NCBI RefSeq assembly: GCF_028583425.1
Contig: NC_072801.1
Location: forward strand, 58,233,766-58,297,765
Length of the DNA stretch: 64,000 bases
Origin: Eublepharis macularius
Taxonomy: Eukaryota > Chordata > Lepidosauria > Squamata > Eublepharidae
Direction of reading: 5' to 3'
The notes below the pieces were generated by a model. The model was not told the origin of the DNA, made no database searches, and saw only the letters and a list, made by a program, of their open reading frames with translations. Position numbers and translations under genes: made by a program. Positions 1 to 13,000 of the stretch are shown one piece after another (position 1 is the stretch's first letter; every line of letters starts with the position of its first letter).

Positions 1-1012
1 AAAGAAAAACCTTTAAAACTTAACCATGGAAAAAGTTGCTATCTGAATGCAGCCTAAATGAGGCCTGTGGATCTCTGATGGCTCCAGAAAATGTTCATAG
101 CATCTGGAAAACCATAATTTTTACCCGAGATTTTCAAAGTCAGTTCACTCACCAGAGTGCAGGAGCCCTGCTAAATCAGATCAAAAGTCTGTCTAGTCCA
201 TTATCTTGTTTCCTATCATGGCCAGGCAGATTCTTGTAGGAATGGAGTGTTCCAATTTTGCTGTCGTGGTCATTAGCCATGTCAATGGGCCTATTCTCTA
301 TGAATTTGCCTAATCTCCTTGCGGTTGTGAATTCCCTAAATCGGTTTTGTGCTGGGTAAAGAAATATTTTGCCGTAACTGTCCTCAGACAATCAAACTTC
401 TTCAATCAGACTTGGTTTTAGTTTTGGGGGTGAGGGACAGAAATTTCTCCCTATACCCATTCTCCCCAGTGTGTGTGATTTTATCAGCTTCCATCATGTT
501 TGCCCTTGAAAAGGGAAGAATCTTCAAACTGTAAATAACTTGAGCATTGGAGAAAACAGTAATAGTATACATGTGAATCTGACTCACTGAACTGTGACAG
601 GCTAAAAGGCCTTCAAGCCTAAGTGAGAAAACACACCAGCTCTCTGTAAGCTACCAGTACAGATTAAAGCATGCAGCAAGGAACGGGGGGGGGGGGCATC
701 ATCCTAGAAACCAGAACACACACACACACACCCCGAAGCAGAATTGCAGTTAGTTCAGGACTGACATCAAAAGTACTTTAAAAACATTCGTAACCAACAT
801 ATATTGAACAAAAAATAGGCATAACACAGTCACTGCCAGAAGATCTGGATTATTTATTGCCATATTAAATTTAAAATCTGTAATTTAAACAACATCCCCT
901 CAAAAGATTAAGTAAAATTATCTCCTAAACCTCCAGTAAGAGTTCCTTTTTGAACCCAGGCCCAGTCCAAACAACACACCACGTAGCCCCTCCCCCCCCC
1001 CACACCTCAGCT

Positions 1013-1069
1013 GCTTCCAAGCCTCACCGATTGTCCCGAGGAAGCAAAATGTGCCAAGGAAGATCATCA
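1013..1069 (-). CDS. Possible signal-peptide exon of an unidentified gene
   Basis: On the minus strand, about a dozen codons upstream of AAGCAGC in the 1,010-1,085 area, ATG opens MGFLLMIFLGTFCFLGTI. This has the length and hydrophobicity of a signal peptide and ends at a donor-like GTGAGG in phase 1, as in secreted or Ig-type genes. The remaining exons would lie below position 1,000 or outside the window; I could not find them. Boundaries are approximate and this may be chance. Confidence 0.2.
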
Positions 1070-1844
1070 ACAAGAAGCCCATCTCTGCGACTGCAGTTCT
1101 GGTAGCACTATGTGTGTCTTGCAGCACAACTAGTAAGGGCAGCAGAGGACACTGGGTGCGTATGAGTATTATCAGCAGAGATGGCCGATGGTGAGAAAGT
1201 GGCAACTTCTGGTGCATCGAGATAATGGGGTGTTGGCTGCTGTTGTCCTATCATAGGGGCAGTGCCAGCCAACTTATCCTCCTTCCATAGCAGTGTGAAG
1301 TCCAGTAACACCACCCCATTATCCATCTAGCCTGTCTGGCAAAAACATATCTGGGCTGCTTCAGATGTTTTAGTGGTATTTTTGTGGTAGGTGGGTAGTT
1401 TTTGGTTCAAGAAGATAACTGGATGAAGAAGCTGGCAGGAGAGTTGGGCTCAGTTTAATAATCATACAGAAGAAGAGATAAAAGGTGATGCTGTTAGGAA
1501 TCTCCTCCCCACAATCTCTGAACTAATTTTAACTGGAAGAATTTTTCATTTTCTTAATAAATACTGCTTAGACGACGGGGTCCATCTACCAGCCTTGTTG
1601 AAACTGTGAGCACTTTTAAGAAGAAGCAATGTGGTTCCATAACAAAATGGCTGCCATGGGGAACTAGGCCCAATCACAGGATGTTGGGAAGTTCCACAAA
1701 ATGTTAAGAGGTTCCATGCAAAGCATTGTCCTATGATGGAGAGCACCATTTACAAATGGTTGCTTTCACCGATATGAAGATGATGGCTTCCAGGCTTTTC
1801 TGAAGCACCTGCTACTCCTGTTGAATAGAGGATTGATTGGACTA

Positions 1845-2040
1845 GAGTTGCCAACCTCCAAGTGGGCCCTGGAGTTCTCCTTGAATTACAATTGATCTCC
1901 AGTCTACAGAGATCAGTTCCTCTGGAGAAAATGGCTGCTTTGTAGGATGGACTCTATGGCATTATATCCTGCTGAGGTCTCTCCCCAAACCCCATCCTCC
2001 CCAGGCTCCATCCCCAAAGATGCAGGATTCTCAGCCCAGA
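1845..2040 (+). mobile_element. GTTGCCAAC inverted-repeat element, copy 1
   Basis: Member of a family of about 200-230 bp that starts near AGGGTTGCCAACCTCC and ends near TGGCAACCCTA, so its ends are inverted complements. The body is recognisable by ACTGATCTCCAG, GGAGAAAATGGCTGC and ATGGCATTATA. This copy has a decayed right end. It looks like a non-autonomous DNA transposon (MITE); the superfamily is not established. Confidence 0.7.
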
Positions 2041-2139
2041 GAGGATAATTCTAAGTTAGACACTGGGGCGGGGGGAGCAATATTTGTTTCACTTTTGCTT
2101 GTGTGAAGAGAGACATCTGGTACCTCAGTATGGGTCCCA

Positions 2140-2298
2140 CCACAGAGATCAGTTCCCTTGGAGAAAATGGCTGCATTGGAGGATGGGGTCTATGGCATTA
2201 TACCCCAGCTGTGGCCCCTCCACAAACAATGCCCTCTCCAAGCTCCACCCCCCAAAAAACCTCCCAGAATTTCCCAACCTGGCACTGGCAACCCTACC
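2140..2298 (+). mobile_element. GTTGCCAAC inverted-repeat element, copy 2 (5'-incomplete)
   Basis: Contains GAGAAAATGGCTGC, GGCATTATACCCC and the right terminus CTGGCAACCCTAC. The left third is missing or unrecognisable. Confidence 0.7.
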
Positions 2299-3731
2299 AC
2301 AGCCTCTGTGATATTCCTTCACACCACCCCAAATCTGAGCCACTGCATGGGGTGAAATTCAAGCACAGGACACTTCAACACCTTCTTCTCTAGCACAAAG
2401 AGCAACCGAATTTCAGACAGATTTCTTCACTTATGCACAGAACAGCTAAAAATCTCGGTTAGGGCAGCCCAGTGGCCCACCTCCTCCCGTATCCCGTTTC
2501 CAATAGTGGCTAACCACATGCCCCTCCTTCTGTCCTGGGCACAAGCCAAGACACAGGCAAACTGGAGGGAGCAGAAGAACAGCTGGAACTGTGCAAATGG
2601 TGGAGTAAGGAGAAACCAAGGGGCTAAATTTTATTACAAATTGGTTGGAATGTATGAAAGTCCATATATGGATTTTTAAAAAGTGAGCTGTGACTGAAGA
2701 AGTTTGTGACTCATGAAAGCTTATACTCTACCACAAATTTTGTTAAGTCTTATAGGTGCTACTGGACTCTTGCACTTTTAGAATAAAAAGAGGCCCTTTC
2801 CTTGCACAAGTAGCGTAGATGAGCCGGTTAAAATGTGGCCTTTATTAAAAAGCCAGGTAGGGGCAAAGCAGTTCTCTTACAACCCTTTGCAATGCTGTGT
2901 ACAGAAGCAAACATTATCAGGTACTTTCATAAGGAATTACTCATGAAGTGACAACTCTGGACTAAACTGCCCCTCACATGACAGATTTGTGACCAGATCT
3001 GACGCTTTCTGTACCAGTAAAAGACAGCACAGGGCAATTATTAGCGTGCCAGACTGGGCTGCCACCAAACCTGGCTGGGTGGCCTCACATCAGTCATTCT
3101 CGCTCAGCCTAACCTTCATCTCAGAGTTGTGAAGATAAAATGGAGAGGATAATTATGTAAGCTGCTTTGAGTCTCCACTGGACAGTAAAACAGGGTATAC
3201 ATACCTAAATAAATAAAATATGTGCGGTGGTGGGAAGGCTGATGTGGACCAGTGCTATGAAAGATGCTAAGAAAGGGGATGAATTAACAGCCACCTGCTT
3301 GTCATTTCCCTAGCAGACAATCACCTCTGGAAGCTACTGCAGGTGACAAAAAAAGGAGAGGAAACACGTGCTTTGAGGGGACCCTAACAGCACATCTCAG
3401 CAGCAGACACACAAGCCTTTGTAAAGGAAGAAAGGTAACATTTTCCATTGCAAGTTCCAGCATGTAACCATATCCAGAAAGGGAACAAGAAATCTTTTGA
3501 ATCAAAATATGAATGCAGTTTTTCATAAATGTGCTTGAGTTGCATATCCCCCCTCCCCACAAAAACTAATCTCAGTTTTATCAGAAACCAAAATTTAAGA
3601 CCCAGCCTTTAATGATTACTACAACTTACCCATCCACCCACTCTGCAAGCTGTTGCTACTTTTTCGTTCATCCAGCCAACCCCCCCCCCCCAACCCTCAC
3701 TTAAATACAAAGATGATAGAACTCCTGGTCC

Positions 3732-3737
3732 TTTATT
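3732..3737 (-). terminator. LAT: LAT polyadenylation signal
   Basis: AATAAA on the minus strand, about 270 bases after the LAT stop codon and the first canonical signal met. The 3' untranslated region would run from 4004 to roughly 3715. Confidence 0.55.
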
Positions 3738-4004
3738 CAGCCACGAGATAAATGCGACTCAGATTTCTTTTGCAACGAGGTCAGACCCGCTCGGACCGTC
3801 AAGCTTCTCAGTTTTGATGAGGAGACAATGAATTTTGGGAAATTCTCAGGATTTGTCAGCCAAAGTGCAAAGAAGGGCAATAAGTTATGGCAGTATTTGA
3901 GGGGACTGCTTCGGAGTGGGTGGGGTGTCCTCAGGCCAGCAAGATCATCAGAGAGCCATCCTGCATGGAGGTAATCGGAGTCACTAAAGAATACTGCCTT
4001 TGAA

Positions 4005-7000
4005 TTAGCTTTTCAGTCTAGGGGAGAAAAAAACAAGAGCGTTAAAGACTATACATGCACAAAGGATTTTCTTCATTTCTTGTACAGAAACACCATGGTC
4101 AACTGCTTGCTTTAAAAGCAGTGCCATGTCATGGGTTAAGCTCTTTCCCACCCCCTTCCCAGCAACCAAGTACCTAGGGCAGATGATGTTCTCATAGTCT
4201 GGAATGTCATCTTCACTTTCTGGGTCACTGTTGCCACCTGCTGGAAGGTAAGAGAATGGCATGGGGCTGAGGGGATACTTCTGGTCATGGCGTTTAATGA
4301 GGACGGATAAGCTTGACTTTCTCCCCACCCGTGTACTGCAGGGCCTTCCTCACTTACCAATGCAAATATCTAAGATGGCAGCATCTGGCTCAAGCACGTT
4401 GACATATTCTCCTTCAGTGAAGAGGCAAGAAGAGAAAGAGAAAGGTCACACAGAGGCAGATTGGCAATTTCTCACCCCCACCATCATCACAGAAGTGCCA
4501 ATGTCGTATAGTAAATAGTCAAAGCCCTGACTTGGATGGCCCAGACTAGCCCCATCTCATCAGATCCTGGAAGCTATGTTGGGTCAGCCCTAGTTAGTAC
4601 TTGGATGGGCGACCATCAAGGAAGTCGGGCTGCTAGGCAGAGACAGGCAAAGGGAAACCACCTCAACTCCTCTCTTGCCTTGAAAACCCCTTATGGAGTC
4701 ACCATAAGTCAGCTGTGGCTTGACAGCACTATACACATTACACACGTAAACAGTGAAAAGCTTAAAGGCTGAACATTGCCTGGTCTGCACATGACCAGAA
4801 GAATGAGCCAAGCTGGGGCTAAAATTCTTAAGCCACCAGAGCACAAATGCAGTGAGGTCCAGGGAGGCCTGGGACATTTCCCGCTTTTGAAGTATAATAA
4901 AAATAAGTGGAGGATATATGTCACATTTTGGTGCATAAAGCCAAGCTGTGAAACTTATCAAATGCTGAATATTTACCACATAGCTATACTCAAGACCCTC
5001 TTTGAGCTTGAGAGACCCAGGCCAAATGGCCTGTCTGGCCTCATTATCCCTAGGGAGAGGTTTAGATCTCCTCACCTGTGCAGACACTGTTTATGTCTCT
5101 TCTTTTCTCTAAGGAAAACATTGCTTTAAACACACACAAAATGGCATGTCTTTTCAAGTCACATCTAATTTGCTCCTATGGAAATGTCATTTCAAATTCC
5201 CAATCAGTCCTGAAGCTCAGGCAGTGGGCACATCTGGGCACATCTGAATAAATGCCTTCTAGAGATCTTCAAACCACTGGGCATGCTACAAATGTGAGAA
5301 ACTTTGTAGAGTTTTGTATTTCAAATCAGCCTCAGACTTTCAAGAACTCCAAAATAATCAACTTTAAAATTTTCTAATTTCTAAAAGACATTTCAGGAAA
5401 ACAAAATCCCATGCTTTGTTGACAAACAGTAAGACAATTGTGGAGAAATGCCCTTTTCTTTGGGGTTACAACCCAATATTTCAAGTTTGGGGGCTTGCAA
5501 AAAAACACCCCACACTAAGGAAGTGGGGGATTGATTGCTAACAAGTATTGTCCATCAAACTTCCATAAATGCAAATGGATCTCTCAGCTGAAGATCATGG
5601 AATGGCTAGCTAACACTTTAGCTGGAATCTGACACTTAAACACTGACCAGAGAGTTGGGATGCTAGAGGCCAGATTGTATCTTCCTGGGGACCTCAGGAA
5701 GGGAAGATGTAATTCCTTAGGCATAGATTGAAAGGGGTCTAACTAGGGATATTTTGCAGGAAGAAGCTCTCTTACTGAGCTCCATGTGAAGCAGAAAAAG
5801 GGCACGCAGCCTGGACAAAGACTCCAAGGTAAAGCTGTAAGTTAAATTCAAGGAGCCTGCCTTAGGGCCAAGGGAGAGAGGACTGTGCGTTTGCACCTTT
5901 TCTTTGTATTCCTTGTTGGACCTGTTGCTATGCAGAGTACGTACCTGGACTTTTTCTTTTGCAATAAATTCTTTTCTTTTTTAAATGCTGGTAGTTGCAC
6001 TGAATACCCTGACCTGGGTAGCTTAGGCAAGCCCAATCTTTTTGGATCTTGGAAGCTAAATAGGGTCAGCTATGGTTAGTAATTAGATGGGAGACCTCCA
6101 AAGAAGATCACAGCTGCTACGCAGAGGCAGGCAATGGTAAACCACCTGTTAGTCTCTTGCCTTGAAAACTGCAACAGGGTCTCCATCAGTCGGCTACGAC
6201 TTGATGGTACTTTCTGCCCTCATCACCAGTTGATCTCTGTACCACATAGACCTCCGCTGTTCGAACATGCTATCTAAAATGGGTGTCAGGGGAAGGGAGG
6301 TTGTTGGTTGCTAGATCATTATTTCCCCAGAAGTGTGCATGTGCCATAAGCCATCCCCACAGTAATCACTCATTTGATAGCTGGAGATATAGGCAGAGCC
6401 TTTAAATGGATGTGGAAGGGGAAGTGCTGGCCTCTTGATGAGAATTTCCAAAATTGACTGAAGGAAAAGCAAGAGAAAACCCCTCTGAGAGTCAGGTGGA
6501 CTCAGGAGAACATTGCATCACTGGGTGGAGACTCAGGATAACTGCTGGTGCCTAGATGCCTCAGAGGACCAAAACGGAACAGGGTGTCATGGGTCAGTGG
6601 GCATGTCCATGACAGCAGTCATTAAACCTGCCAAATGTAATATTTTATACCTTACTTTCCCTGAACACATCCAACACATTGGATATTTTTTAAAAAGTAG
6701 GTTCTAATTTTTGTGAGCTAACTTTGCATACCAGAATTGTCTTTGGACCCCCCCCCCCCATTCATTTCCGATGCAATCTTGACATCTTGTACCCTCCTTC
6801 TGTTTCCCCTTTCCCCACTCACCAAGTGAATGCCTTGAAGAAGCTGCAGACTCAGGCATATTCTCATACTGATCCCCTATGGAACCTGCAGCAGAAATCA
6901 GGGCAAGGAGATTTATTTATTTAGTGCGTTTATGTCTTGACTTTCTTCTATCTTGATACTCAAAGGTGTGTACAGAGAGATCTCAAGAGTTCTCTCAGCC

Positions 7001-10000
7001 AGGTGCTGCCAAGCCCCTGACCTGATTCACTTCAGGATTGGGGCTATGTTACATGGCGGAGCAGATTTAAATGCCCACTTTCCAGTAAGCCCCAGTCCAA
7101 CTCATGGTCCCCCAGAGCTGCATTTGAAAGCTAAACTACGCATCAGGTGAGCCAATCACAAACTTCTGGTGTTCTGTTTAATTTGGACTGTCCCAGAACC
7201 TGCAGGGCATCTTTGATTAAAACCGGTACTGTGAATAAACACCAGAAACAAACTAGAAGCTAGTGCAGATCTTTGATCTCTGGGTTAATACATTCCCCAT
7301 GGCAAGTCCTAGTTAATAACTTGGCTGTTATGCGATTAGTTGTAGTTCCTGAAGCACACTGTGGTAAATCAAGCCTGGATGTCACCAAAGCATGGATAAC
7401 TATGGTGAGATGTTTCTCCCCCAAAGCAGGCACAATAGCTAAAGTTGTTTCTTGCTGCAGTTGCCATTTGTGCTTCTGTCAGCAGAGCTTTATCAAAGAG
7501 CACCCCAGACCTGTCATCTTTAAGAGAGAAAGCAAAACTTTTTGCTAACCATATCCAGCACAGACTCATGCAGAGACACAACAGGAAACCTAAATCTACT
7601 GTGCCTCTATCTCAGGAATGATTGGATCACTCAGTCTCTTGATGCGCAGTTATTATCTCCCAACAAAAGATGACTGGATTCACTGCTGTAATCTGAGCAA
7701 TGAATCATACAGAAATACAACAAGTAGTCTCTTCTGTTGATAGGGGCTTTGAAGTCCATCAGAGCTTTCTTTCAAAGCACACTAGTACAGTTGCAAGTAT
7801 GCAACTATTCGGAACTACTGTTTTAAAAGATGCTGGCCACGGGGTATTCTTTTCAATTTAGTTGCAGAGAGGGGAGAGGGGAGTGACATTAGAGCAGCAG
7901 AAACAGATTTCTGAACTCCCGAACATTACAGCAGGATTTCTAAGAGTCAGACAGATGCTTAAGGACTGCCAGTCAGTCACCCACTGTAAACAGGAGGGGT
8001 TAGTAGCCTCAGTTTTAAGGGGCAGCATCCCTAAGAGGTCAGATGAATACCTGATGATAACTCACCTGTGGATACACCATCCCTGTCTCCCTGTTCCATA
8101 AATGGAGCATCAGGCAGCACCTCACTGTAGCGGAGAAGACAGCAGCTTACTGAAGCACTGAATTAAGAATCTGAGCACTTGCCCCTATATTAAGTCAGAC
8201 CCAGGGTCCACTGAAACCAATATTGTCTATTTTGGCACTTAAGGGTCAGGGGGCAACCTAAATGTTTACCAAAATTAGGTGGTAAATCTAATCTCTCATG
8301 CTAGAGATTGAATTTGGGACTTGCAAAGCATGTCGCTTTGTCACTGACAAAAGGAAGTAGCTCTTTGTAAAGGGCATAGTTAACTGGTGGAACTCACTGT
8401 CACAGGATATAAGTGATGATCACTTGATTTGAAAGAGGATTAGACAAATTAGATAAGGGCATCAGTGGGTAGTAGTCACAGGTCTCTCATTTACTGGAAT
8501 AACCCATCCTCAGCCCCAATGAATTGAGAAGTGTGTGAGGCGGGGGGGAATGGCTTTCACATTCTCTAAGAATTTGATGTTCTAAGGCAGCTGAAAGTGT
8601 CACCCGGAAGTGACATCACATCTTTCTTAAATGCTGCTCTCTCTAGGCACCACCACCAAAATCTCGTGGCATTTTGCCAAAGTAGAAGGGTTGCCAACCT
8701 CCCAGTACGGCCTTCAGAACTCCCAGAGTTACAACGGATCTCCAAACGACAGAGATCAGTTCCCTTGGAGAAAAGGACTGCTTTGGAGGATGGACGCTGT
8801 GGCATTATAATCCCCGCTGAGGTCCTTCCTCTCCCCAAACTCCACTCTACCCAGGTGCTGCCCCCCCCCCAAATCTCCAGGAATTTTCCAAACTGGAGTT
8901 GGCAGCCCTACAAGGCAGTGTTGGGAAGCCTAAGTAGCCACGATGGCTAAATGGGTCTTAAAAGTTCAAAGGCAGTTCAAGTTCTGAGTTCAAGTTGCTG
9001 TGGAAGGCAACAGCAGCAGGATGCCACAAATTGCTGCTTGTGGACCTTCCAGAAACATTTGGCTGGCCATTATAGGTAAGAGGATGCAGGCCCAGGTGGA
9101 CCACTGATCTAATGAAGCACCGCTATGGTTCACCCTCAGCTATGTTCCATTACACTGACATATTAACCCCCCTCCACATACTTACATGTAGTTTTTATCG
9201 TTGTCAGTAGCGCAAGGTTGTTCTGAAAGCAGGAAAGGCCAAGAAGTATTATCAGACACAGCTTTAATGGGCTCAAGAGAACTCAAAGGGAACCGGAAAA
9301 AGCCATCATGTTTCGCTCCAGCCAAGAGGCAGGCCTCACAAATCAGCCTGCCCAACGCGGCCCATAGCACATCCGAGTTGGGACCAAAAAGGAGTAAAAG
9401 AGATAGCTCATGCAAGCAAGTCAAGCTGCATGCTCTACACCAAGGGAAGGTGGGGGAACTGCAATTCCTGGTATTACTCACCCTCATTCTCGTAACTGGG
9501 AATGCTTTCTAAAAAAAAAGAGTAAAAGAAGAAGTCAGCAAATGAGCCTTGCCAAATCTGTGCCCTTTGCTTCCCCTCTTTCATATTATCTGATGCTTAT
9601 TTATTCTGAAAAATACCCCAGACAGTAGCTGGATTTCCTGTCCTACGGGGTGCACTCTCTTCATCCCCTTGTACAATCTTTGGTAGAAAACACACACCTC
9701 TGCCCCAATCTTCACATCCATTTACACTGCAACTCACCATTGTCCTCTTCAGCTTTGCTGAATAAAGCTGCTGGCCTGGGAGGATTCCGTGGGGGGCACC
9801 TGCAGACAGCAAAAGGAGAATGCTACCTAAAGACGTCCCTCCCCAACAAGGTGTGCGCACAGACACACAAAAACACAAGACTATCCAATATACACACCAC
9901 ATGTATGTCCTATTTATTCTACACTCCACCCAAAACATGTGCACAGGTCAAGCATTCTTTCTAAATTCAAGATGGGCAGATTACTGCCACGGAGCCCCAT

Positions 10001-13000
10001 CCAAGCTGCAGGAGTTTTTCCATCTGGCCCTCAAGCCATTTCTTAGGAGTGTCAGCCCCCTAGACTGCAGCACTGGGTAAGGGGCCGATGCATCCAGGGG
10101 AAAAAAGGTAAAACGGCTTGAGAGCTCAGTACTCCCTCTACACATTATGAAGTCCTCTTGCTGTTGGCTCTGCTGTGAAAACCACATTACTTAAGTGGTT
10201 ACACACAGGGATAGTCTTAGGTATGGGGAATCCAGGGCAGCTGCCCCAGGCCCCTTGCTGGACAGACCCCTGATCGCACACTGCCCTGCCCTACCATACA
10301 GGGGCAAAGCAGCAGGCCCCTTTGCAGCCACCTCCTCTGGAGTTCAGGCAGCACCCAGCTGGCTTGGCTGCTGCCTGTGCTCAGGGCTTGGGCAGCTGCT
10401 AATCACGATGCACCCATCTGCCCTCAGGGGTTCAGGCAGTGGCCAGGGAGTGTGCCTCTCTATCTGTCTTGCTTGAGCCTAAGATGGCTCAGGTAGGTAT
10501 GGTTGCCAACTCCAACTTGGGAAATTCCTGGAGATTTGAGAGGTGGAGCCTGGAGAGGAACTTCAGCAGGATATAATACCATGGAGTCTACCTTCTAAAG
10601 CAGCCATTTTCTCCAGGGGAACTGATCTCTGTCACCTGGAGATCAGTTGAAATTCCAGGAGATCTCTAGCCCCCACCTGGAGGCTGGCAACCCTACAGGT
10701 AGGGGAAGGGGTGGCAATGATTTTGGGGCTCTACGCGGGTTTTTTCCCCTGGGAGGCCAGAATCATTCACATTACCCCTGGCTAAATGTAATAAAAGAGC
10801 CAATACCAGCTCCCTGGAGCAATCTGAGGTAAGGAGAACAGCGGGGCAGGGAGCGGGAGGCTCCCCTCACATGTGTAGTACAAAGTCCTTGTTTTCCCCT
10901 AACAAACATGATGACTTTGTAATGGGAAGATAGAGTGGAGAGTGGGCCACATCTGGGTCTCTGCAAACAGCAGCCTCCAGGAATTCCCTGGCACCATTGA
11001 CTCACTTGAATGTAAATATAGCCAAGCCAGATACAATGCAGAATTGCTGGCCCTAGAAACTGGAAGAGCTGGGGTCCACCTCTGAGTGGTGGAAACCAGA
11101 GAGAGACCTGCATGCAGCCTTCAGGCTAAAACACTTGCCTACTCCTTTTCTATCATCATTATCATCATCATCATCAATGTCATTTATAGTCCACCTTTCT
11201 CACTGAGACGGACTGCGGATTACACAGTACCTATTCTTCATTATTCTTATGGGTTCCACTGAATTGGAGTTTTTGTTAGCAGCAATTGCACCAACATGTG
11301 CCCTCCCAACTCATAATGCTTCATGTGCTCATGAAATTAGTGTGTTCTGGACTCTGAAATCCTGGGAAGGCTCATATTCTGGGAGTGAGATAACACCTTT
11401 CCCCCCTCTCTCATGAATCAATTGCCAGTGAGTATTCACCCCAAAGTGCACGCTTCACTATTACACTTTGGAGGAGAGTATTGATAGTCCATAGACTGGT
11501 GATGGGGAGGGGAAGCAGCATTGATTCATTCCACACATCAGTTACTGCACAGGTGGTGATGCAAAAGCTACCAGCATATACAACTTTTTAAAATTAAGAA
11601 CATTTTTAACCCACCTTTTGCCAAGATTGGACATAAGGAAGCTTACAGAGGATTCCCAGGAAAACGGCTACCAAATGGAACCCCCATGTCCAAAGGCAAT
11701 ATACCTCTACCTAGAGAGCAAAGTTGCAAAAATATTTGCTCACTCACACAGCTTGCCCACTCAAGCACAGTTATTTGGAGAGAGGAAAAAGGGGCACAGC
11801 AAACAGTTTATGATTGTTCAAGGATTGCTCACCTCTGCAAGTCTGGCTGGAACTGGACAGCAGGGCGAGGGGGAGCTGCGAGGCCAGCGGAAGGAAGAAT
11901 AGATTCCATCAGTAGGGAGGCTGGCCAGAATCCCAGTTACCCCATTTCCCAAACCCAAGAGAAAAAGGTATAATGAGAAAGGCTAGAGGTATATTTAAGA
12001 GTTTTCCCATGTATTATGGGCTGGGGAGCCATATGCTTGTGTGCCGAACAGGGCTTTTTTCTGGGAAAAGAGGTGGTGGAACTCAGTGGGCTGCCCTTGG
12101 AGAAAATTGTCACATGGCTGGTGGCCCCGCCCCCTGATCTCCAGACAGAGGGGAGTTTAGATGAGCGGCACGGAGGGCAAGCTAAACTCCCCTCTGTCTG
12201 GAGATCAGGGGCGGGGCCACCAGCCATATGACCATTTTCAAGAGGTTCGGGAACTCCATTCCACTGCTTTCCAGCTGAAAAAAAGCCCTGGTGCCAAAGA
12301 TCCCCAGGTTCAATCCTTGGCATAGCCTACCCAACAAGGATGTTAGGCAGCAAGAGTAAGCCTTTATTACAGTCCTGACAGATGGTGGATAAATGATGTG
12401 ATTCTGTAAAAGGTAGTTTTTTTATATGTCCATTCTGAGGATCCTGTCCTCTTTGGTGAAACAAATTTAAGGAGGAAAATTCTCCCAGCTCAGAATTTTA
12501 CCAACAATTCCTATTATGGAATGTTATTAGATAGGTAAAAATTTAGCAACGTCAATATTCCTGAGTGGAGAAAAGACACAGTATGGGGTATGGGGTACAG
12601 AATTAAGCCTTTGAATTCTTTCAATTAAGAAGTGTTTAGTCCTTATGACTGCAGTTTAAATTGAATCTGGCAGATTACTACCAAACCTTATGGCTTTATT
12701 AGATTTAAAAGAAATTGATTTTATTTACAAAATAGCCCTCCTTCAGATTTAAGAACCAGAAGTTTCCCCATCCAAATGTTCATATTCAATATTTTGAAAG
12801 CTTAAGATACTAAACTTCAGCAAGACTTCCAGTCTAGTTTAGAGCTGCTTTCAAGAAATATTCCAGTGCTGTAGATTGTGAGAAATCGATCCTCAAACAG
12901 CAAAGGAAGCCTGGATCCTCAATACATAGCAGCAGCAGCCTGTTGCATTTCTGTGAGGATCAGTGCTCTAGCTAGCCTCCTAAATCTGAACACTAGGAGA

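Larger units (their letters stand above)
1..3714. other. Region downstream of LAT: repeats, no firm gene
   Basis: No gene could be established. It holds two copies of the GTTGCCAAC inverted-repeat element (1845-2040, 2140-2298), a foldback tail piece (about 2690-2785), a degenerate Sauria-like SINE (about 3045-3225) and short homopolymer and CA tracts (686-696, 717-732). A minus-strand 72-codon open frame (391-176) has no recognisable family. A possible signal-peptide exon is listed separately. Confidence 0.5.

Noticed and set aside
176-391. 72-codon minus-strand frame considered as a last coding exon
   Set aside because: No ATG, weak acceptor, no recognisable family; it cannot be linked to the possible signal-peptide exon.
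4708-5087. Minus-strand frame with EYSYVV considered as a LAT tyrosine exon
   Set aside because: The available acceptor gives phase 2, which does not join the exon before it, and the motif lacks the YxN pattern.
10772-11113. Minus-strand frame with an acceptor and a GTGAGT donor, tested as the missing LAT exon
   Set aside because: With either plausible acceptor it ends in phase 1 or 0 rather than the required phase 2, and the peptide does not resemble LAT.
11618-12323. Overlapping frames near 11.6-12.3 kb
   Set aside because: They fall in or beside a foldback element whose GC-rich arms are open in several frames on both strands.
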